A stretch of 64,000 nucleotides of DNA from Pseudomonas sp. SDI (GTDB lineage Bacteria; Pseudomonadota; Gammaproteobacteria; Pseudomonadales; Pseudomonadaceae). The DNA lies in contig NZ_QETK01000022.1 of the NCBI RefSeq assembly GCF_003105155.1, forward strand, positions 37,756 through 101,755, written 5' to 3'. Below the pieces are notes generated by a model. It ran no database searches. It saw nothing but the letters and a program-made list of their open reading frames with translations, and had not been told where the DNA came from. Numbering within the stretch: position 1 is the first letter of the stretch; every line of letters starts with the position of its first letter. Of this stretch, positions 23,785 through 37,686 are shown one piece after another. Made by a program: the position numbers and the translations under genes.

Positions 23785-24417
23785 CTAGGTCAATGCTTTG
23801 CGCGGCGTGCGCTGGTACACGGAGGCGGCGATACCCCACTGGCCAAGCCAGTAGCCAAGGATGATCAAGTACGGCGCGGCGGCGAACGGGCTGACGAAGC
23901 GGTCGATACCGATCAGGCTGTCGGAGCATACGAAGGCAATGGCGCCGAGCGCGGCCAGGCCGCCACAGGCCAGGGCCCGCCAGAGCATTGCCGTGATTGC
24001 GGCGGCATACGCCGCCACTGGCACCTGCAGCTCGCCAAGCCCGGCGCGCATCAGCAGGTTCAGCAGCAGGCCACCGCACAGCAGCGATAGCAGCAGCGCC
24101 CAGGGCGCCAGGCTACGGCTTTCGCCGAGGTAGCCGCGCAGGTAGGCCAGGTGGGCGCAAAGGAACGCGCCAAGACCGAACACAAACAGATCGCCTGGCC
24201 AGGCCAGCAGGATGTCACCCAGTACCGAGAAGGCCAGGCCGATGGCGATCCAGCGGCGGTACGGGGTATTGTCGGCGTCGCGTAGCCATGCCAGCAGGGC
24301 GAGCACCGGGAAGGGTTTGACCAGCAGGGCGAGCAGCGGTTGCTGGCTGGCCAATGCATATATATAGAGGGTGGCGGCACAGAGGGCGATGCAGAGCAGC
24401 GTGATAGGGCGGGTCAT
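23785..24417 (-). CDS. YhhN/TMEM86-family membrane protein (lysoplasmalogenase-like)
   Basis: A 210-residue protein with about eight membrane helices. The motifs FSVLGDILLAWPGDLFVFGL and FVCSDSLIGIDRFVSPF hold the paired Asp residues of the YhhN family, whose animal members hydrolyse the vinyl-ether bond of lysoplasmalogen. Bacterial substrates are uncertain. It is a single gene between aceA and nuo. Confidence 0.75.
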   Translation of the reverse strand: MTRPITLLCIALCAATLYIYALASQQPLLALLVKPFPVLALLAWLRDADNTPYRRWIAIGLAFSVLGDILLAWPGDLFVFGLGAFLCAHLAYLRGYLGESRSLAPWALLLSLLCGGLLLNLLMRAGLGELQVPVAAYAAAITAMLWRALACGGLAALGAIAFVCSDSLIGIDRFVSPFAAAPYLIILGYWLGQWGIAASVYQRTPRKALT

Positions 24418-24514
24418 GACCGATCCTTGGTGTTTTTATGCAGCTAAGGATAGCCAGGTTTGTGCGGGCCGGGTGGGGGTATTCGTCGGCAGGGCCGGCG
24501 CTCGCGGGCAGCCG

Positions 24515-24558
24515 AAAAAAGCAAAACCCGGAGCCCCATCACAGGCCCCGGGTTTTGC
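24515..24558 (-). terminator. Terminator of aceA
   Basis: Arms GCAAAACCCGG and CCGGGTTTTGC pair over 11 bp around a 16-base loop, followed on the minus strand by six T. It lies about 30 bp behind the aceA stop. Confidence 0.8.
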
Positions 24559-24590
24559 GTGTTACCCGAATGTCAGCAACCGATCAGCGA

Positions 24591-25916
24591 TCAGTGGAAC
24601 TGCTCTTCTTCGGTGGAGCCGGTCAGTGCGGTTACCGAGGACTTGCCACCTTGAATTACGGTGGTCATGTCGTCGAAGTAGCCGGTGCCCACTTCCTGCT
24701 GGTGCGCAACGAAGGTGTAGCCTTTCGAAGCGTCAGCGAATTCCTGCTCCTGCAGTTTGACGTACGCAGTCATGTCGTTGCGAGCGTAGTCGTGCGCCAG
24801 GTTGAACATGCCGTGCCACATGTTGTGGATGCCTGCCAGGGTGATGAACTGGTGCTTGTAGCCCATGGCCGAGAGTTCGCGCTGGAACTTGGCGATGGTT
24901 GCGTCGTCCAGGTTTTTCTTCCAGTTGAACGAAGGCGAGCAGTTGTACGAGAGGATCTGGTCCGGGTATTCCTTCTTGATCGCTTCGGCGAAGCGACGGG
25001 CCTCGTCCAGGTCTGGCTTGGCGGTCTCGCACCAGATCAGGTCGGCGTATGGGGCGTAAGCCAGGCCGCGGGCGATGGCTTGATCCAGGCCGGCACGTAC
25101 CTTGTAGAAGCCTTCCGGGGTGCGCTCGCCGATCACGAACGGCTGGTCGTACGGGTCGCAGTCGCTGGTCAGCAGGTCGGCGGCGTTGGCGTCGGTACGG
25201 GCCAGGATGATGGTCGGTACACCGGCAACGTCAGCCGCCAGGCGGGCAGCGCTCAGCTTTTGTACGGCTTCCTGGGTGGGTACCAGAACTTTGCCGCCCA
25301 TGTGGCCGCATTTCTTGACCGATGCCAGCTGGTCTTCGAAGTGAACGCCGGCGGCGCCTGCTTCGATCATGTTCTTCATCAGCTCGTAGGCGTTCAGTAC
25401 GCCGCCGAAACCGGCTTCGGCGTCAGCCACGATGGGGGCGAAGTAGTCGATGTAGCCGTCGTCGCCTGGGTTCTTGCCAGCTTTCCACTGGATCTGGTCG
25501 GCGCGACGGAACGAGTTGTTGATGCGCTTGACCACGGTTGGAACCGAGTCCACCGGGTACAGCGACTGGTCAGGGTACATCGACTCGGCCGAGTTGTTGT
25601 CGGCAGCCACTTGCCAGCCGGACAGGTAGATAGCCTGGATGCCGGCTTTAACCTGCTGGACTGCCTGGCCGCCGGTCAGGGCGCCCATGCAGTTGACGAA
25701 ATCTTTCTCTGGGCGGAAGGAAGGGTGGGCACCTTTGGTCACCAGGTTCCACAGCTTCTCGGCACCCATGCGGGCCAGGGTGTGCTCTGGCTGCACCGAG
25801 CCACGAAGACGAACGACATCAGCGGCAGTGTAGGTACGGGTCACGCCTTTCCAGCGCGGGTTCTCGGCCCAGTCTTTTTCAAGGGCTGCAATTTGCTGTT
25901 CGCGTGTCAGTGCCAT
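24591..25916 (-). CDS. aceA: Isocitrate lyase
   Basis: Splits isocitrate into glyoxylate and succinate, the first step of the glyoxylate shunt. The protein starting at [16 protein letters not shown] has 441 residues, the usual length of the shorter bacterial enzyme; the open frame continues 107 codons upstream without family similarity. The active-site motif KKCGHMGGK with the catalytic Cys is present, as is SPSFNW near the C terminus. The gene stands alone with its own terminator and a long upstream region. Malate synthase is not in the window. Confidence 0.95.
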   Translation of the reverse strand: MALTREQQIAALEKDWAENPRWKGVTRTYTAADVVRLRGSVQPEHTLARMGAEKLWNLVTKGAHPSFRPEKDFVNCMGALTGGQAVQQVKAGIQAIYLSGWQVAADNNSAESMYPDQSLYPVDSVPTVVKRINNSFRRADQIQWKAGKNPGDDGYIDYFAPIVADAEAGFGGVLNAYELMKNMIEAGAAGVHFEDQLASVKKCGHMGGKVLVPTQEAVQKLSAARLAADVAGVPTIILARTDANAADLLTSDCDPYDQPFVIGERTPEGFYKVRAGLDQAIARGLAYAPYADLIWCETAKPDLDEARRFAEAIKKEYPDQILSYNCSPSFNWKKNLDDATIAKFQRELSAMGYKHQFITLAGIHNMWHGMFNLAHDYARNDMTAYVKLQEQEFADASKGYTFVAHQQEVGTGYFDDMTTVIQGGKSSVTALTGSTEEEQFH

Positions 25917-26441
25917 GGAATCAAACCTCGTCGCATAGGTCGGTAAAATATGTTCGCTCTGTCGGCTGCGCTGTGCATACAGGGGCAGCACCGATTGCTC
26001 GCTGATCAGAAGCTGGCGATCAGTCGTGTCTGGCGAAATGTGCGACGGTCGAACGATGGGGCTCGAGGCGGGGGAAGTCGGCGGGTCCTTGGCGTGACGT
26101 CTCGGGCAGGGTGGCTCGTGGTTGCCGAACTGCTTCGATCTGGCATTGCCGTGTACCGTTTGATGCGCTTCCGTCCCTCGGGACAACTTCGTTCCAGTCG
26201 CAATCTCGTCAAACCGCCTTGTGGGCTGTACAGACACGAGTCGGCTCAGGTGGGTGAGTTAGAGCGCGACTCGAAGGCCCTTGCCAGGGCCTCTGATTAG
26301 CGGGAGCGGGGCCATCATGCCTCTGCGATTTGAGGCCGTCAAATGTTTTGTAGTGCTTTTTTCACACCACTACATCTTTGGTCTAATACGACTCTTGGGT
26401 CAGTTTCGAGGCCTTTGGTCGAAGCCTTGATTTCCGTGGCT
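25917..26441. promoter_or_regulatory. Long upstream region of aceA
   Basis: About 525 bp without a convincing gene. The frames that cross it start in unlikely places and resemble nothing. On the minus strand, TTGACG-17-CATGAT around 26320-26348 could be a sigma70 promoter just downstream of the paired TGTAGT element, which would give a leader of about 400 nt before aceA. Confidence 0.45.
26349..26374. promoter_or_regulatory. Candidate RccR-type operator upstream of aceA
   Basis: Half sites TGTAGTG and CACTACA form a perfect 7-bp dyad with 12 bases between them. From memory, the RpiR-family regulator RccR, which controls aceA in Pseudomonas, uses TGTAGT / ACTACA half sites with variable spacing. 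The site is about 430 bp upstream of the aceA start. Confidence 0.5.
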
Positions 26442-27182
26442 TTAGTCCAGGGCGTCGACTTTTACCCGCAATGTCATGTTTTCACCACGCTGGGTGCTGT
26501 AACTCAGTGCTGAAGCGCTTCTTTGTGACTGACTCTGCTGGTTGATACCGGCCAGGGTGATCCATTCGCCCAGGCGGCCAGTGACTTTTGTGTCGGTGCT
26601 TTGCACCTTCACTACATCGGGACGTTCCTGGCTCATGCGGTCATTGTTGGTGCTGATGCTTAAGTGAACGGTCTCGCCGGATACGCTGGCGGTCACATAG
26701 AAGCCCTGGGTGACGTTGCGGTATTCAGTCTGGCTTTGCAGGCGGCCGTAGCCGTCGCTTTGCGTGCTGCTGATGGGGATGCTCTGGCCAACCTGGATCA
26801 GCGCGGGAGTGCCTTCGCTGGCCTGGATCTGTTGCAGGCCGCCTTCGCGATTGGCGGTGCCGTAGCGGATCACGTGGGCGTTGCCGCGGCTGTCCTGGTA
26901 ATTGCTGTCGTCGTTGTCGACACTGATCAGCAGGCGCCTGGGTGCTGTGTCGAGTTGTTGCAGCAGGGTGCGCAGCGCGTCGATGCGATTCGGTTCGGCG
27001 TTGACGATCAGCTTGTTTTCGAAGGCGCTGACGCTGCCATCCTTGCCGATAAACGATTGTGCAGTGGGGAGCAGCTCGGCGCTGGTGCGATGATTCAGTG
27101 GCAGGACTTCGGTGGCGGCCAGTGCGCCGAGGCTGAACGACAGAAGCAGGGAGGCGAGCAGGGGGCGTAGCGGCATGTCCAT
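26442..27182 (-). CDS. Secreted secretin-N/GspD-like domain protein
   Basis: A 246-residue exported protein if translation begins at MDMPLRPLLASLLLSF; residues 1-22 are a signal peptide ending GALAATE. Residues about 24-90 resemble a secretin N1 (NolW-like) domain: VLPLNHRTSAELLPTAQSFI and LIVNAEPNRIDALRTLLQQL, followed by PRRLLISVDN. The rest resembles the start of a secretin core (QVGQSIPISSTQS and LGEWITLAGI), but the pore-forming part of a full secretin is not there. Its partner and function are unknown. Confidence 0.65.
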   Translation of the reverse strand: MDMPLRPLLASLLLSFSLGALAATEVLPLNHRTSAELLPTAQSFIGKDGSVSAFENKLIVNAEPNRIDALRTLLQQLDTAPRRLLISVDNDDSNYQDSRGNAHVIRYGTANREGGLQQIQASEGTPALIQVGQSIPISSTQSDGYGRLQSQTEYRNVTQGFYVTASVSGETVHLSISTNNDRMSQERPDVVKVQSTDTKVTGRLGEWITLAGINQQSQSQRSASALSYSTQRGENMTLRVKVDALD

Positions 27183-27254
27183 GATCTCCGCGGGTGGAGA
27201 AGACATGATGGCAAATTTGCTGGAGGTTGTCCGGCTCGTGTGGCACCTGACCCG

Positions 27255-27310
27255 AGCGTGTGGGGCTTGCCGGCGATGAGGTCGCTGTGGACTGTATCGC
27301 CGGCAACGGG
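27255..27310. repeat. REP-like inverted pair
   Basis: GTGGGGCTTGCCGGCGAT and ATCGCCGGCAACGGGGC face each other across about 20 bases between the secretin-like and GNAT genes, in the style of Pseudomonas REP pairs. Confidence 0.45.
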
Positions 27311-27325
27311 GCTGCCGAGGCTGGG

Positions 27326-27760
27326 TCAGGCTGGTTGCTTGGAGTCGCGAACCATGTCGACGTGAGCAATGCCCGCTTCGAGGAACTCCTCGCTGACCAC
27401 TTTGAAGCCCAGGCGCTCGTAGAACGCCGTGGCATGCACCTGTGCCGTCAGCATCTGCTGCTTCAGGTCGCGGTGCTGTGCTTCGTCGATGGCTGCTTGC
27501 ATCAGTGCGTCACCCACTTTCAGCCCGCGCCAGTCCTTGAGTACCGATACCCGGCCAATCTGGCCATCCTGCAACAGGCGCGCAGTACCTACGGCAAAGT
27601 CGCCTTCGAAGGCCAGGAAGTGGATCGCATCGTTGTCGTCCGCATCCCACTCCAGCTCCGGTGGTACCGACTGTTCCAGGATGAACACTGCTTCGCGGAT
27701 GCGGCGAATGTCCGCGTTGTCCTTCTGCCAGTCGGCGACGCGTACGTGGATCTTATTCAT
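27326..27760 (-). CDS. GNAT-family N-acetyltransferase
   Basis: A 144-residue single-domain acetyltransferase. The acetyl-CoA loop is GRVSVLKDWRGLKVGDALM (about residues 68-86), followed by the C-terminal motif FYERLGFKVVSEEFLEAGI with the usual Tyr. The substrate cannot be inferred. The start overlaps the end of roxA by 8 nt, so both are likely co-transcribed. Confidence 0.8.
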   Translation of the reverse strand: MNKIHVRVADWQKDNADIRRIREAVFILEQSVPPELEWDADDNDAIHFLAFEGDFAVGTARLLQDGQIGRVSVLKDWRGLKVGDALMQAAIDEAQHRDLKQQMLTAQVHATAFYERLGFKVVSEEFLEAGIAHVDMVRDSKQPA

Positions 27761-28919
27761 TGGCGAACCCCAGGCTTCCCTGCTTGATCAGCTCGCAGAT
27801 CAGGGTCAGGCTCTGCTCGTCGTCCAGCCACTTGGCCAGGTTCTCGATGTGCAGGGCGTCGGCGGCGCAGATCAGCTTCAGCAGTTCGCGCAGATTGCCC
27901 GGCAGCAGGCGGCTCTGGCCGCTGGCGAACAACAGCAGGTTATCGTCGACTTCCGACCAGGCCAGGCGGGCGCTCGGGTTGCGGATCAATAGGGCGCCTT
28001 GTTCCAGCGCGTCGATCAGCTCTTCCTCGCTCAGTGCTTCGCCGCTCACCATTTCCGGGTAGCGCGGCTCGGTCATGAATTGGCCGAACCAGGTCAGCAG
28101 CAGGCGCTCGTCGCCCATGTGCTCGGCGAGCAGGCCCTTGAGGCGGCCGAGGGCGTCGTGCTGGATCTGGTGCGGGTCGCTCACCGGCTGCGCATCGGCA
28201 TCGCTGTAGCGTTCTTCGTCAGGCAGGAACTGGCTGAGGAAGTCGGTGAAGTGGGTCAATACTTCGGCGGCACTGGGTGCCCGGAAGCCGACCGAGTAGG
28301 TCAGGCAGTCGTCTTCGGCAATGCCGTAATGGGCGATGCGTGGCGGCAGGTAGAGCATGTCGCCAGGCTCCAGGGTCCACTCCTCGGTCTGCTCGAAGTC
28401 GGCGAGGATGCGCAGGTCGGCATGATCGATCAGTGGGCTGTCGCTATCGCACAGTTGGCCGACTTTCCAGTTGCGCTTGCCCTGGCCTTGCAGCAGAAAC
28501 ACGTCGTAGTTGTCGAAGTGCGGGCCGACGCTGCCACCCGGGGCGGCGTAGCTGATCATTACGTCGTCGATGCGCCAGCTTGGCAGGAAGCGGAAGTGTT
28601 CCAGCAGTTCGGCAACTTCCGGTACGAACTGGTCGACAGCCTGCACCAGCAGGGTCCAGTCGCGCTCGGGCAGTTTGCTGAAGGCGTCCTCTTCGAACGG
28701 GCCGCGGCGCAGTTCCCATGGGCGCTCGCCATGTTCGAGCACCAGGCGCGATTCGACTTCTTCTTCCAGGGCCAGGCCGGCCAGTTCGTCGGCGTCGATC
28801 GGGCTTTCGAAATCGGTAAAGGCCTGGCGCACCAGCAGGGGTTTCTTCTGCCAGTAGTCGCGCAGGAATTCGCGTGCTGTCAGGCCGCCGAGGAGCTGCA
28901 GTGGAGTATCAGGATTCAT
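27753..28919 (-). CDS. roxA: Ribosomal protein uL16 arginine hydroxylase (YcfD type)
   Basis: JmjC/cupin 2-oxoglutarate and Fe(II) oxygenase of 388 residues; the E. coli relative YcfD hydroxylates an arginine of ribosomal protein L16. The iron triad is visible: His134 and Asp136 in GPHFDNYDVFLL and His197 in PPRIAHYGI. The N-terminal start LGGLTAREFLRDYWQKKPLL is typical. The C-terminal part is the dimerisation/winged-helix region. It lies upstream of the GNAT gene and downstream of purB. Confidence 0.88.
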   Translation of the reverse strand: MNPDTPLQLLGGLTAREFLRDYWQKKPLLVRQAFTDFESPIDADELAGLALEEEVESRLVLEHGERPWELRRGPFEEDAFSKLPERDWTLLVQAVDQFVPEVAELLEHFRFLPSWRIDDVMISYAAPGGSVGPHFDNYDVFLLQGQGKRNWKVGQLCDSDSPLIDHADLRILADFEQTEEWTLEPGDMLYLPPRIAHYGIAEDDCLTYSVGFRAPSAAEVLTHFTDFLSQFLPDEERYSDADAQPVSDPHQIQHDALGRLKGLLAEHMGDERLLLTWFGQFMTEPRYPEMVSGEALSEEELIDALEQGALLIRNPSARLAWSEVDDNLLLFASGQSRLLPGNLRELLKLICAADALHIENLAKWLDDEQSLTLICELIKQGSLGFANE

Positions 28920-28956
28920 GTGTAACCTATTGAAAAAAAGTAATTTTCTTTCAGCA

Positions 28957-28984
28957 ATAAAAACGCCCGGCTCGGCCGGGCGTT
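28957..28984 (-). terminator. Terminator of purB
   Basis: AACGCCCGGC / GCCGGGCGTT with a three-base loop and a T run on the minus strand, 18 bp behind purB. Confidence 0.85.
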
Positions 28985-29001
28985 AACACGCGGGGCGCAG
29001 C

Positions 29002-30465
<1,464 letters not shown>

Positions 30466-31089
30466 TCAGCCGCGCAACATTGGGTAAAGCTCTTTGAGCA
30501 GCTTGCGCCGGCTGATCACCAGTTGCCAGCGGTGCCCGCCGAGCTGTCGCCACAGGCGCGCGGCGCGGATGCCGGCCAGCAGCAGGGCGCGGATCTTCGA
30601 GGCATTGCTCGGCTGCTGCAGGTGGCGCATGTCGCCATGCACCTGGATGCGTTGGCGCAGGGTGCTCAGGGTGTCCTGGTAGAGGGAGCCACTGGACGCA
30701 ATGACGTTCTCGTGCACCAGGCCGAAATGCTCGGCCTGGGACTGGATTTGAGGCAGGCGATTGCCAATGATCTCGAGCATGTCGCCACGCTTGGCCAGCT
30801 GGCGCTCAAGGCCGAGCATTGCCAGGGCATAGCGCAGCGGCTCGCGCTGCAGGCTGCCAGGGTCGCGTTCGAGTGCGCTGGCCAGCGCGCGGTAGCCGTC
30901 GCGCAGGTTGATATCGTCGCCACCGAACACCTCCAGGGTGTCCTTCGGGTCGCGCACCAGCAGGCTGCCCAGCATGCAGCCGAGGTTGGCTTCGCTGGCC
31001 TGGCCGGTGCGGGCAATGCGGTCAACCAGTACGGCGGCCTGGAAAACCCCGCCGAGGGCGATCAGTTGCTCCTGCATTGCATTCATCAA
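30466..31089 (-). CDS. hflD: HflD, high-frequency lysogenisation protein homologue
   Basis: A 207-residue helical protein (start [20 protein letters not shown]). In E. coli HflD binds phage lambda CII and promotes its loss; its normal cellular role is unclear. The conserved operon order mnmA-hflD-purB is kept, and the start overlaps the mnmA stop by 4 nt. Confidence 0.88.
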   Translation of the reverse strand: MMNAMQEQLIALGGVFQAAVLVDRIARTGQASEANLGCMLGSLLVRDPKDTLEVFGGDDINLRDGYRALASALERDPGSLQREPLRYALAMLGLERQLAKRGDMLEIIGNRLPQIQSQAEHFGLVHENVIASSGSLYQDTLSTLRQRIQVHGDMRHLQQPSNASKIRALLLAGIRAARLWRQLGGHRWQLVISRRKLLKELYPMLRG

Positions 31090-32207
31090 CGGCTGCTCCA
31101 GGGTTCGGCGACTTCGATCACGCCACCACCCAGGCAGATTTCCCCGTCATAGAACACTACCGACTGACCCGGGGTCACGGCGCGTTGTGGCTCGTCGAAC
31201 ACTGCGCGGTAACCGCTTTCGGTATGCTCCAGCGTGCAGTGCTGGTCGCTCTGGCGATAGCGGACCTTGGCTGTCAGGCGGCGCGGGCTGCTCAGGTCGA
31301 TCGGGTTGACCCAGAAAATTTCCGAGGCCAGCAGGGCGCGGGAGAACAGCCATGGGTGTTCGTTGCCCTGGCCGACTACCAGCACGTTGCGTCCGAGGTC
31401 TTTTTCCAGTACGTACCACGGCTCGTCGCTGGCGTCTTTCAGGCCGCCGATGCCCAGGCCCTGGCGCTGGCCGATGGTGTGGTACATCAGGCCGTGATGG
31501 CGGCCAATGACCTCGCCGTCGGTGGTCTGGATCTCGCCCGGCTGGGCCGGCAGATACTGCTTGAGGAAGTCGCTGAAGCGGCGCTCGCCAATGAAGCAGA
31601 TGCCGGTGGAGTCTTTCTTCTTCGCCGTGGCCAGGCCATGTTTCTCGGCGATGGCGCGTACTTCGGGTTTCTCCAGTTCACCCACCGGGAACAGCGTGCG
31701 GGCGATCTGCTCGCCGCCCACGGCGTGCAGGAAGTAGCTTTGGTCCTTGTTCGGGTCCAGGCCCTTGAGCAGTTCGGTGCGTCCGTCGGTGTCGCGGCGG
31801 CGCACATAGTGGCCGGTGGCGATCAGGTCGGCGCCGAGCATCAGTGCGTAATCGAGGAACGCCTTGAACTTGATCTCGCGGTTGCAGAGGATGTCCGGGT
31901 TCGGCGTGCGGCCGGCCTTGTATTCTTCAAGGAAGTGTTCGAAGACGTTATCCCAGTATTCGGCGGCGAAGTTTGCGGTGTGCAGCTTGATACCGATGCG
32001 GTCGCATACGGCCTGGGCGTCGGCCAGGTCTTCGCGGGCGGTGCAGTATTCGGTGCCGTCGTCCTCTTCCCAGTTCTTCATGAACAGGCCTTCCACCTGG
32101 TAGCCCTGCTCCATCAGCAGGAGGGCGGAAACGGAAGAGTCCACGCCGCCGGACATGCCGACGATGACGCGCGTCTTTTCGGATTCGTAGAGAGCAGGTT
32201 CGGACAT
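31086..32207 (-). CDS. mnmA: tRNA-specific 2-thiouridylase
   Basis: Installs the 2-thio group on wobble uridine of tRNA-Lys, -Glu and -Gln. The PP-loop SGGVDS is at residues 19-24; the two catalytic cysteines are Cys108 (PNPDILCN) and Cys204 ([10 protein letters not shown]). Length 373 is normal. Sulfur reaches MnmA through TusA-TusBCD-TusE; tusBCD and tusE are about 20 kb away in this window, tusA is not in it. Confidence 0.96.
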   Translation of the reverse strand: MSEPALYESEKTRVIVGMSGGVDSSVSALLLMEQGYQVEGLFMKNWEEDDGTEYCTAREDLADAQAVCDRIGIKLHTANFAAEYWDNVFEHFLEEYKAGRTPNPDILCNREIKFKAFLDYALMLGADLIATGHYVRRRDTDGRTELLKGLDPNKDQSYFLHAVGGEQIARTLFPVGELEKPEVRAIAEKHGLATAKKKDSTGICFIGERRFSDFLKQYLPAQPGEIQTTDGEVIGRHHGLMYHTIGQRQGLGIGGLKDASDEPWYVLEKDLGRNVLVVGQGNEHPWLFSRALLASEIFWVNPIDLSSPRRLTAKVRYRQSDQHCTLEHTESGYRAVFDEPQRAVTPGQSVVFYDGEICLGGGVIEVAEPWSSR

Positions 32208-32278
32208 AGGTATGGGATGCGTATCTGGGAAAAAGACAACGATTCTATCAGGCTGCGCCGTTCAAGGCTAAAGCCGGC

Positions 32279-32719
32279 TCAATCGCGGATCAGCTCAAGG
32301 CTGTGCAAGGGCCCGGCGAGGTAGTCGTCAAGGCAGCGCGGCACCAGTTCGCTGCGCCAGTGGCTTGGGTCGGCGAGCAGTTCTTCGCGGCTCAGCCACA
32401 CGGCGCGGACGATGTCGCTGTCGAGGGTGCGGAGGGGGTGGTGGCGCAGCGGGCGGGCGGCGAAGCAGATGCGCTGGTAGGTCACGCCGTTGCTGGGTGC
32501 GGTGTACAGGTAGATGCCGACGACACCGGTCAATTCTACCTCCCAGGCGGTTTCTTCGAGGGTTTCGCGCAGGGCGGCATCGCGCAGGCTTTCGTTGGCT
32601 TCGAGGTGCCCGGCGGGTTGGTTGAAGACGTGCTGGCCGGCTTTGAATTCCTCGACGAAGAGGAAGCGGCCCTGGTCTTCGACGATGGTGGCGACGGTGA
32701 TATGAGGGTGCCAGATCAT
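32279..32719 (-). CDS. nudJ: Nudix phosphatase NudJ-like
   Basis: A 146-residue Nudix hydrolase beginning MIWHPHITVATIVEDQGR. E. coli NudJ releases phosphate from HMP-PP and nucleoside di- and triphosphates. The Nudix box starts at Gly37 with Glu43, Arg51-Glu52 and Glu55-Glu56 in place; the usual Gly after the Glu pair is Ala58. A 26-codon open extension upstream lacks similarity. It precedes mnmA by about 70 bp, the common gene order. Confidence 0.85.
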   Translation of the reverse strand: MIWHPHITVATIVEDQGRFLFVEEFKAGQHVFNQPAGHLEANESLRDAALRETLEETAWEVELTGVVGIYLYTAPSNGVTYQRICFAARPLRHHPLRTLDSDIVRAVWLSREELLADPSHWRSELVPRCLDDYLAGPLHSLELIRD

Positions 32720-32794
32720 ACGTTTGCCCTTGTGTCGGTGGGGTGTCTCATCGCGGGCTCGTCCCACGAGGTAGTCGTCGCAAAATCCAAAAAG

Positions 32795-32820
32795 CAAAAA
32801 CCCCGGTGCGTGGCCGGGGC
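32795..32820 (-). terminator. Terminator of idh
   Basis: CCCCGG / CCGGGG stem with a seven-base loop and an A-run at 32796-32800 that reads as T on the minus strand. It lies about 25 bp behind the stop of idh. Confidence 0.75.
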
Positions 32821-32844
32821 TCTTGTTGTTACTTCAAGCGAACC

Positions 32845-35486
<2,642 letters not shown>

Positions 35487-36743
35487 ATGGGATACCAGAA
35501 AATCAAGGTTCCGGCAGTCGGCGACAAAATCACCGTCAATGCAGACCATTCTCTCAATGTTCCAGACAATCCGATTATCCCGTTCATCGAAGGCGACGGC
35601 ATTGGCGTCGATGTCAGCCCGGTGATGATCCGGGTGGTCGATGCTGCGGTCGAGAAGGCCTATGGTGGCAAGCGCAAGATCGCCTGGATGGAAGTCTACG
35701 CCGGCGAGAAAGCCACCCAGGTCTATGACCAGGACACCTGGCTGCCCCAGGAGACCCTCGATGCAGTGAGGGAGTACGTGGTTTCGATCAAGGGCCCGCT
35801 GACCACCCCGGTCGGTGGCGGTATCCGTTCGCTGAACGTGGCCCTGCGTCAGCAGCTCGACCTTTACGTATGCCTGCGCCCGGTGGTGTGGTTCCAGGGG
35901 GTGCCAAGCCCGGTGAAGAAGCCAGGCGACGTCGACATGGTGATCTTCCGCGAGAACTCCGAAGACATCTATGCCGGTATCGAGTGGAAGGCTGGCTCGC
36001 CCGAGGCCATCAAGGTCATCAAGTTCCTCAAGGAAGAAATGGGCGTTACCAAGATCCGTTTTGACCAGGACTGCGGTATCGGCATCAAGCCGGTGTCGAA
36101 GGAAGGCACCCAGCGCTTGGTGCGCAAAGCCCTGCAGTACGTTGTGGATAACGACCGCGAGTCGCTGACCATCGTGCACAAAGGCAACATCATGAAATTC
36201 ACCGAAGGTGCCTTCAAGGACTGGGGCTACGAAGTCGCCAAGAACGAATTCGGCGCCGAGCTGCTCGATGGCGGCCCATGGATGAAGTTCAAGAACCCGA
36301 AAACCGGCCGCGAGGTGATCGTCAAGGACGCCATTGCCGACGCCATGCTGCAGCAGATCCTGCTGCGTCCGGCCGAGTACGATGTGATCGCTACCCTCAA
36401 CCTCAATGGCGACTACCTGTCCGACGCGCTGGCGGCGGAGGTGGGTGGCATCGGTATCGCGCCGGGTGCCAACCTGTCCGATACCGTGGCCATGTTCGAA
36501 GCCACCCATGGCACCGCGCCGAAATACGCCGGCAAGGACCAGGTCAACCCAGGTTCGGTGATTCTCTCGGCAGAGATGATGCTGCGTCATCTGGGCTGGA
36601 CCGAGGCGGCCGACCTGATCATCAAGGGCACCAACGGTGCCATTGCAGCGAAAACCGTGACCTACGACTTCGAACGTCTGATGGAAGGCGCCACTCTGGT
36701 GTCGTCGTCCGGCTTCGGCGAGGCGCTGATCAAGCACATGTAA
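35487..36743 (+). CDS. icd: Isocitrate dehydrogenase, dimeric NADP type
   Basis: A 418-residue dimeric NADP isocitrate dehydrogenase (E. coli Icd type). I chose the ATG giving [16 protein letters not shown] because GGAG stands seven bases before it. Ser115 in [12 protein letters not shown] corresponds to the serine that AceK phosphorylates to steer isocitrate to the glyoxylate shunt. The metal-binding region [14 protein letters not shown] is present. It is followed by a strong terminator. Confidence 0.96.
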   Translation: MGYQKIKVPAVGDKITVNADHSLNVPDNPIIPFIEGDGIGVDVSPVMIRVVDAAVEKAYGGKRKIAWMEVYAGEKATQVYDQDTWLPQETLDAVREYVVSIKGPLTTPVGGGIRSLNVALRQQLDLYVCLRPVVWFQGVPSPVKKPGDVDMVIFRENSEDIYAGIEWKAGSPEAIKVIKFLKEEMGVTKIRFDQDCGIGIKPVSKEGTQRLVRKALQYVVDNDRESLTIVHKGNIMKFTEGAFKDWGYEVAKNEFGAELLDGGPWMKFKNPKTGREVIVKDAIADAMLQQILLRPAEYDVIATLNLNGDYLSDALAAEVGGIGIAPGANLSDTVAMFEATHGTAPKYAGKDQVNPGSVILSAEMMLRHLGWTEAADLIIKGTNGAIAAKTVTYDFERLMEGATLVSSSGFGEALIKHM

Positions 36744-36751
36744 GGCAGCAC

Positions 36752-36789
36752 AAAAACCGGCCAGTCCTCACGAGCTGGCCGGTTTTTTT
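36752..36789 (+). terminator. Terminator of icd
   Basis: Arms AAAAACCGGCCAG and CTGGCCGGTTTTT around a 10-base loop, ending in seven T. It probably also serves cspD on the other strand, whose stop is 12 bp further on. Confidence 0.88.
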
Positions 36790-36801
36790 ATGCTGATTCG
36801 A

Positions 36802-37065
36802 TCAGGCGTTGATGGGTTCTGTAGACGGAGCGGTGTCGGCAGTTCTGCTTGCGGCTGCTTCTGGCGACCCCATAATGTCGACAGCATGCAGTCCTTTCGG
36901 GCCCTGGGTGATGTTGAAGGTAACGGTCTGGCCCGCTTTAAGCGTTTTATAGCCATCCATTTTTATCGCCGAATAGTGCGCGAACAGATCTTCTGTCTTG
37001 CCTTCTTCATTGATGAAGCCATAGCCCTTGGCGTTGTTGAACCACTTGACTTTACCGCTTGCCAT
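36802..37065 (-). CDS. cspD: Cold-shock domain protein CspD
   Basis: An 87-residue nucleic-acid-binding protein starting MASGKVKWFNNAKGYGFI. RNP1 is KGYGFI; RNP2 reads DLFAHYSAI instead of the more usual DVFVHYSAI. The Ala-Thr-rich tail of about 20 residues beyond the cold-shock fold is a CspD trait. CspD inhibits replication in starved E. coli cells. It is divergent from clpS over 228 bp, the order seen in many gammaproteobacteria. Confidence 0.9.
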   Translation of the reverse strand: MASGKVKWFNNAKGYGFINEEGKTEDLFAHYSAIKMDGYKTLKAGQTVTFNITQGPKGLHAVDIMGSPEAAASRTADTAPSTEPINA

Positions 37066-37293
37066 CCTCATATCCCTCTGCAAAGGACTCCATCACTGGA
37101 GTATCATCCACTCCATCCGCATTGAACCTGCGAAAATTCTGGTTGACTGCGCGGATCTTTATCGACCACGGTGGGTTCTTATTGGTTGTAACACCGTTTT
37201 GCCGATAGTCAAGGTCAGGCGACGGCACGCTTCGTGCGCCGGCCAAGCGGTCAACCCACAACCTTAACTTGCCGAAATGATGAAATTCTTTCC

Positions 37294-37656
37294 ATGCATG
37301 CACATAGCCAGATTCGACTAACATTCAATCAGGATCGCCCGCAATCGCATGAGGACGATGATTCCGGCCTGGCGGTACAGGAAGCCAAGCCGACGCTGCA
37401 GGCGCCACCGATGTACAAGGTGGTTTTGTTCAACGATGACTACACACCGATGGATTTCGTCGTCGAAGTGCTCGAGGTGTTTTTTAACCTTAATCGCGAG
37501 CTGGCGACCAAGGTCATGCTGGCCGTCCACACAGAAGGACGGGCAGTGTGCGGATTGTTTACCCGCGACATCGCCGAGACCAAGGCCATGCAGGTCAACC
37601 AATACGCAAGGGAAAGCCAGCATCCGCTACTCTGTGAAATCGAGAAGGACGGTTAA
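37294..37656 (+). CDS. clpS: ClpS, N-degron adaptor of ClpAP
   Basis: A 120-residue adaptor that binds N-terminal Leu, Phe, Tyr or Trp and hands such proteins to ClpA. The start [16 protein letters not shown] gives the normal length. The core [20 protein letters not shown] carries the Asn-Asp pair that grips the substrate amino group; [19 protein letters not shown] completes the fold. clpA follows after 30 bp. Confidence 0.95.
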   Translation: MHAHSQIRLTFNQDRPQSHEDDDSGLAVQEAKPTLQAPPMYKVVLFNDDYTPMDFVVEVLEVFFNLNRELATKVMLAVHTEGRAVCGLFTRDIAETKAMQVNQYARESQHPLLCEIEKDG

Positions 37657-37686
37657 TCGCCGACCACTTGGGTATGAGGTGAAGCT

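Noticed and set aside
24475..24515. REP-like sequence between the YhhN-type gene and the aceA terminator
   Set aside because: Only one short GCCGGCG-type core without a partner; too weak to call.
25950..26300. ORF in the aceA upstream region
   Set aside because: No ribosome site, no family, low-complexity composition; it lies in a probable untranslated leader.
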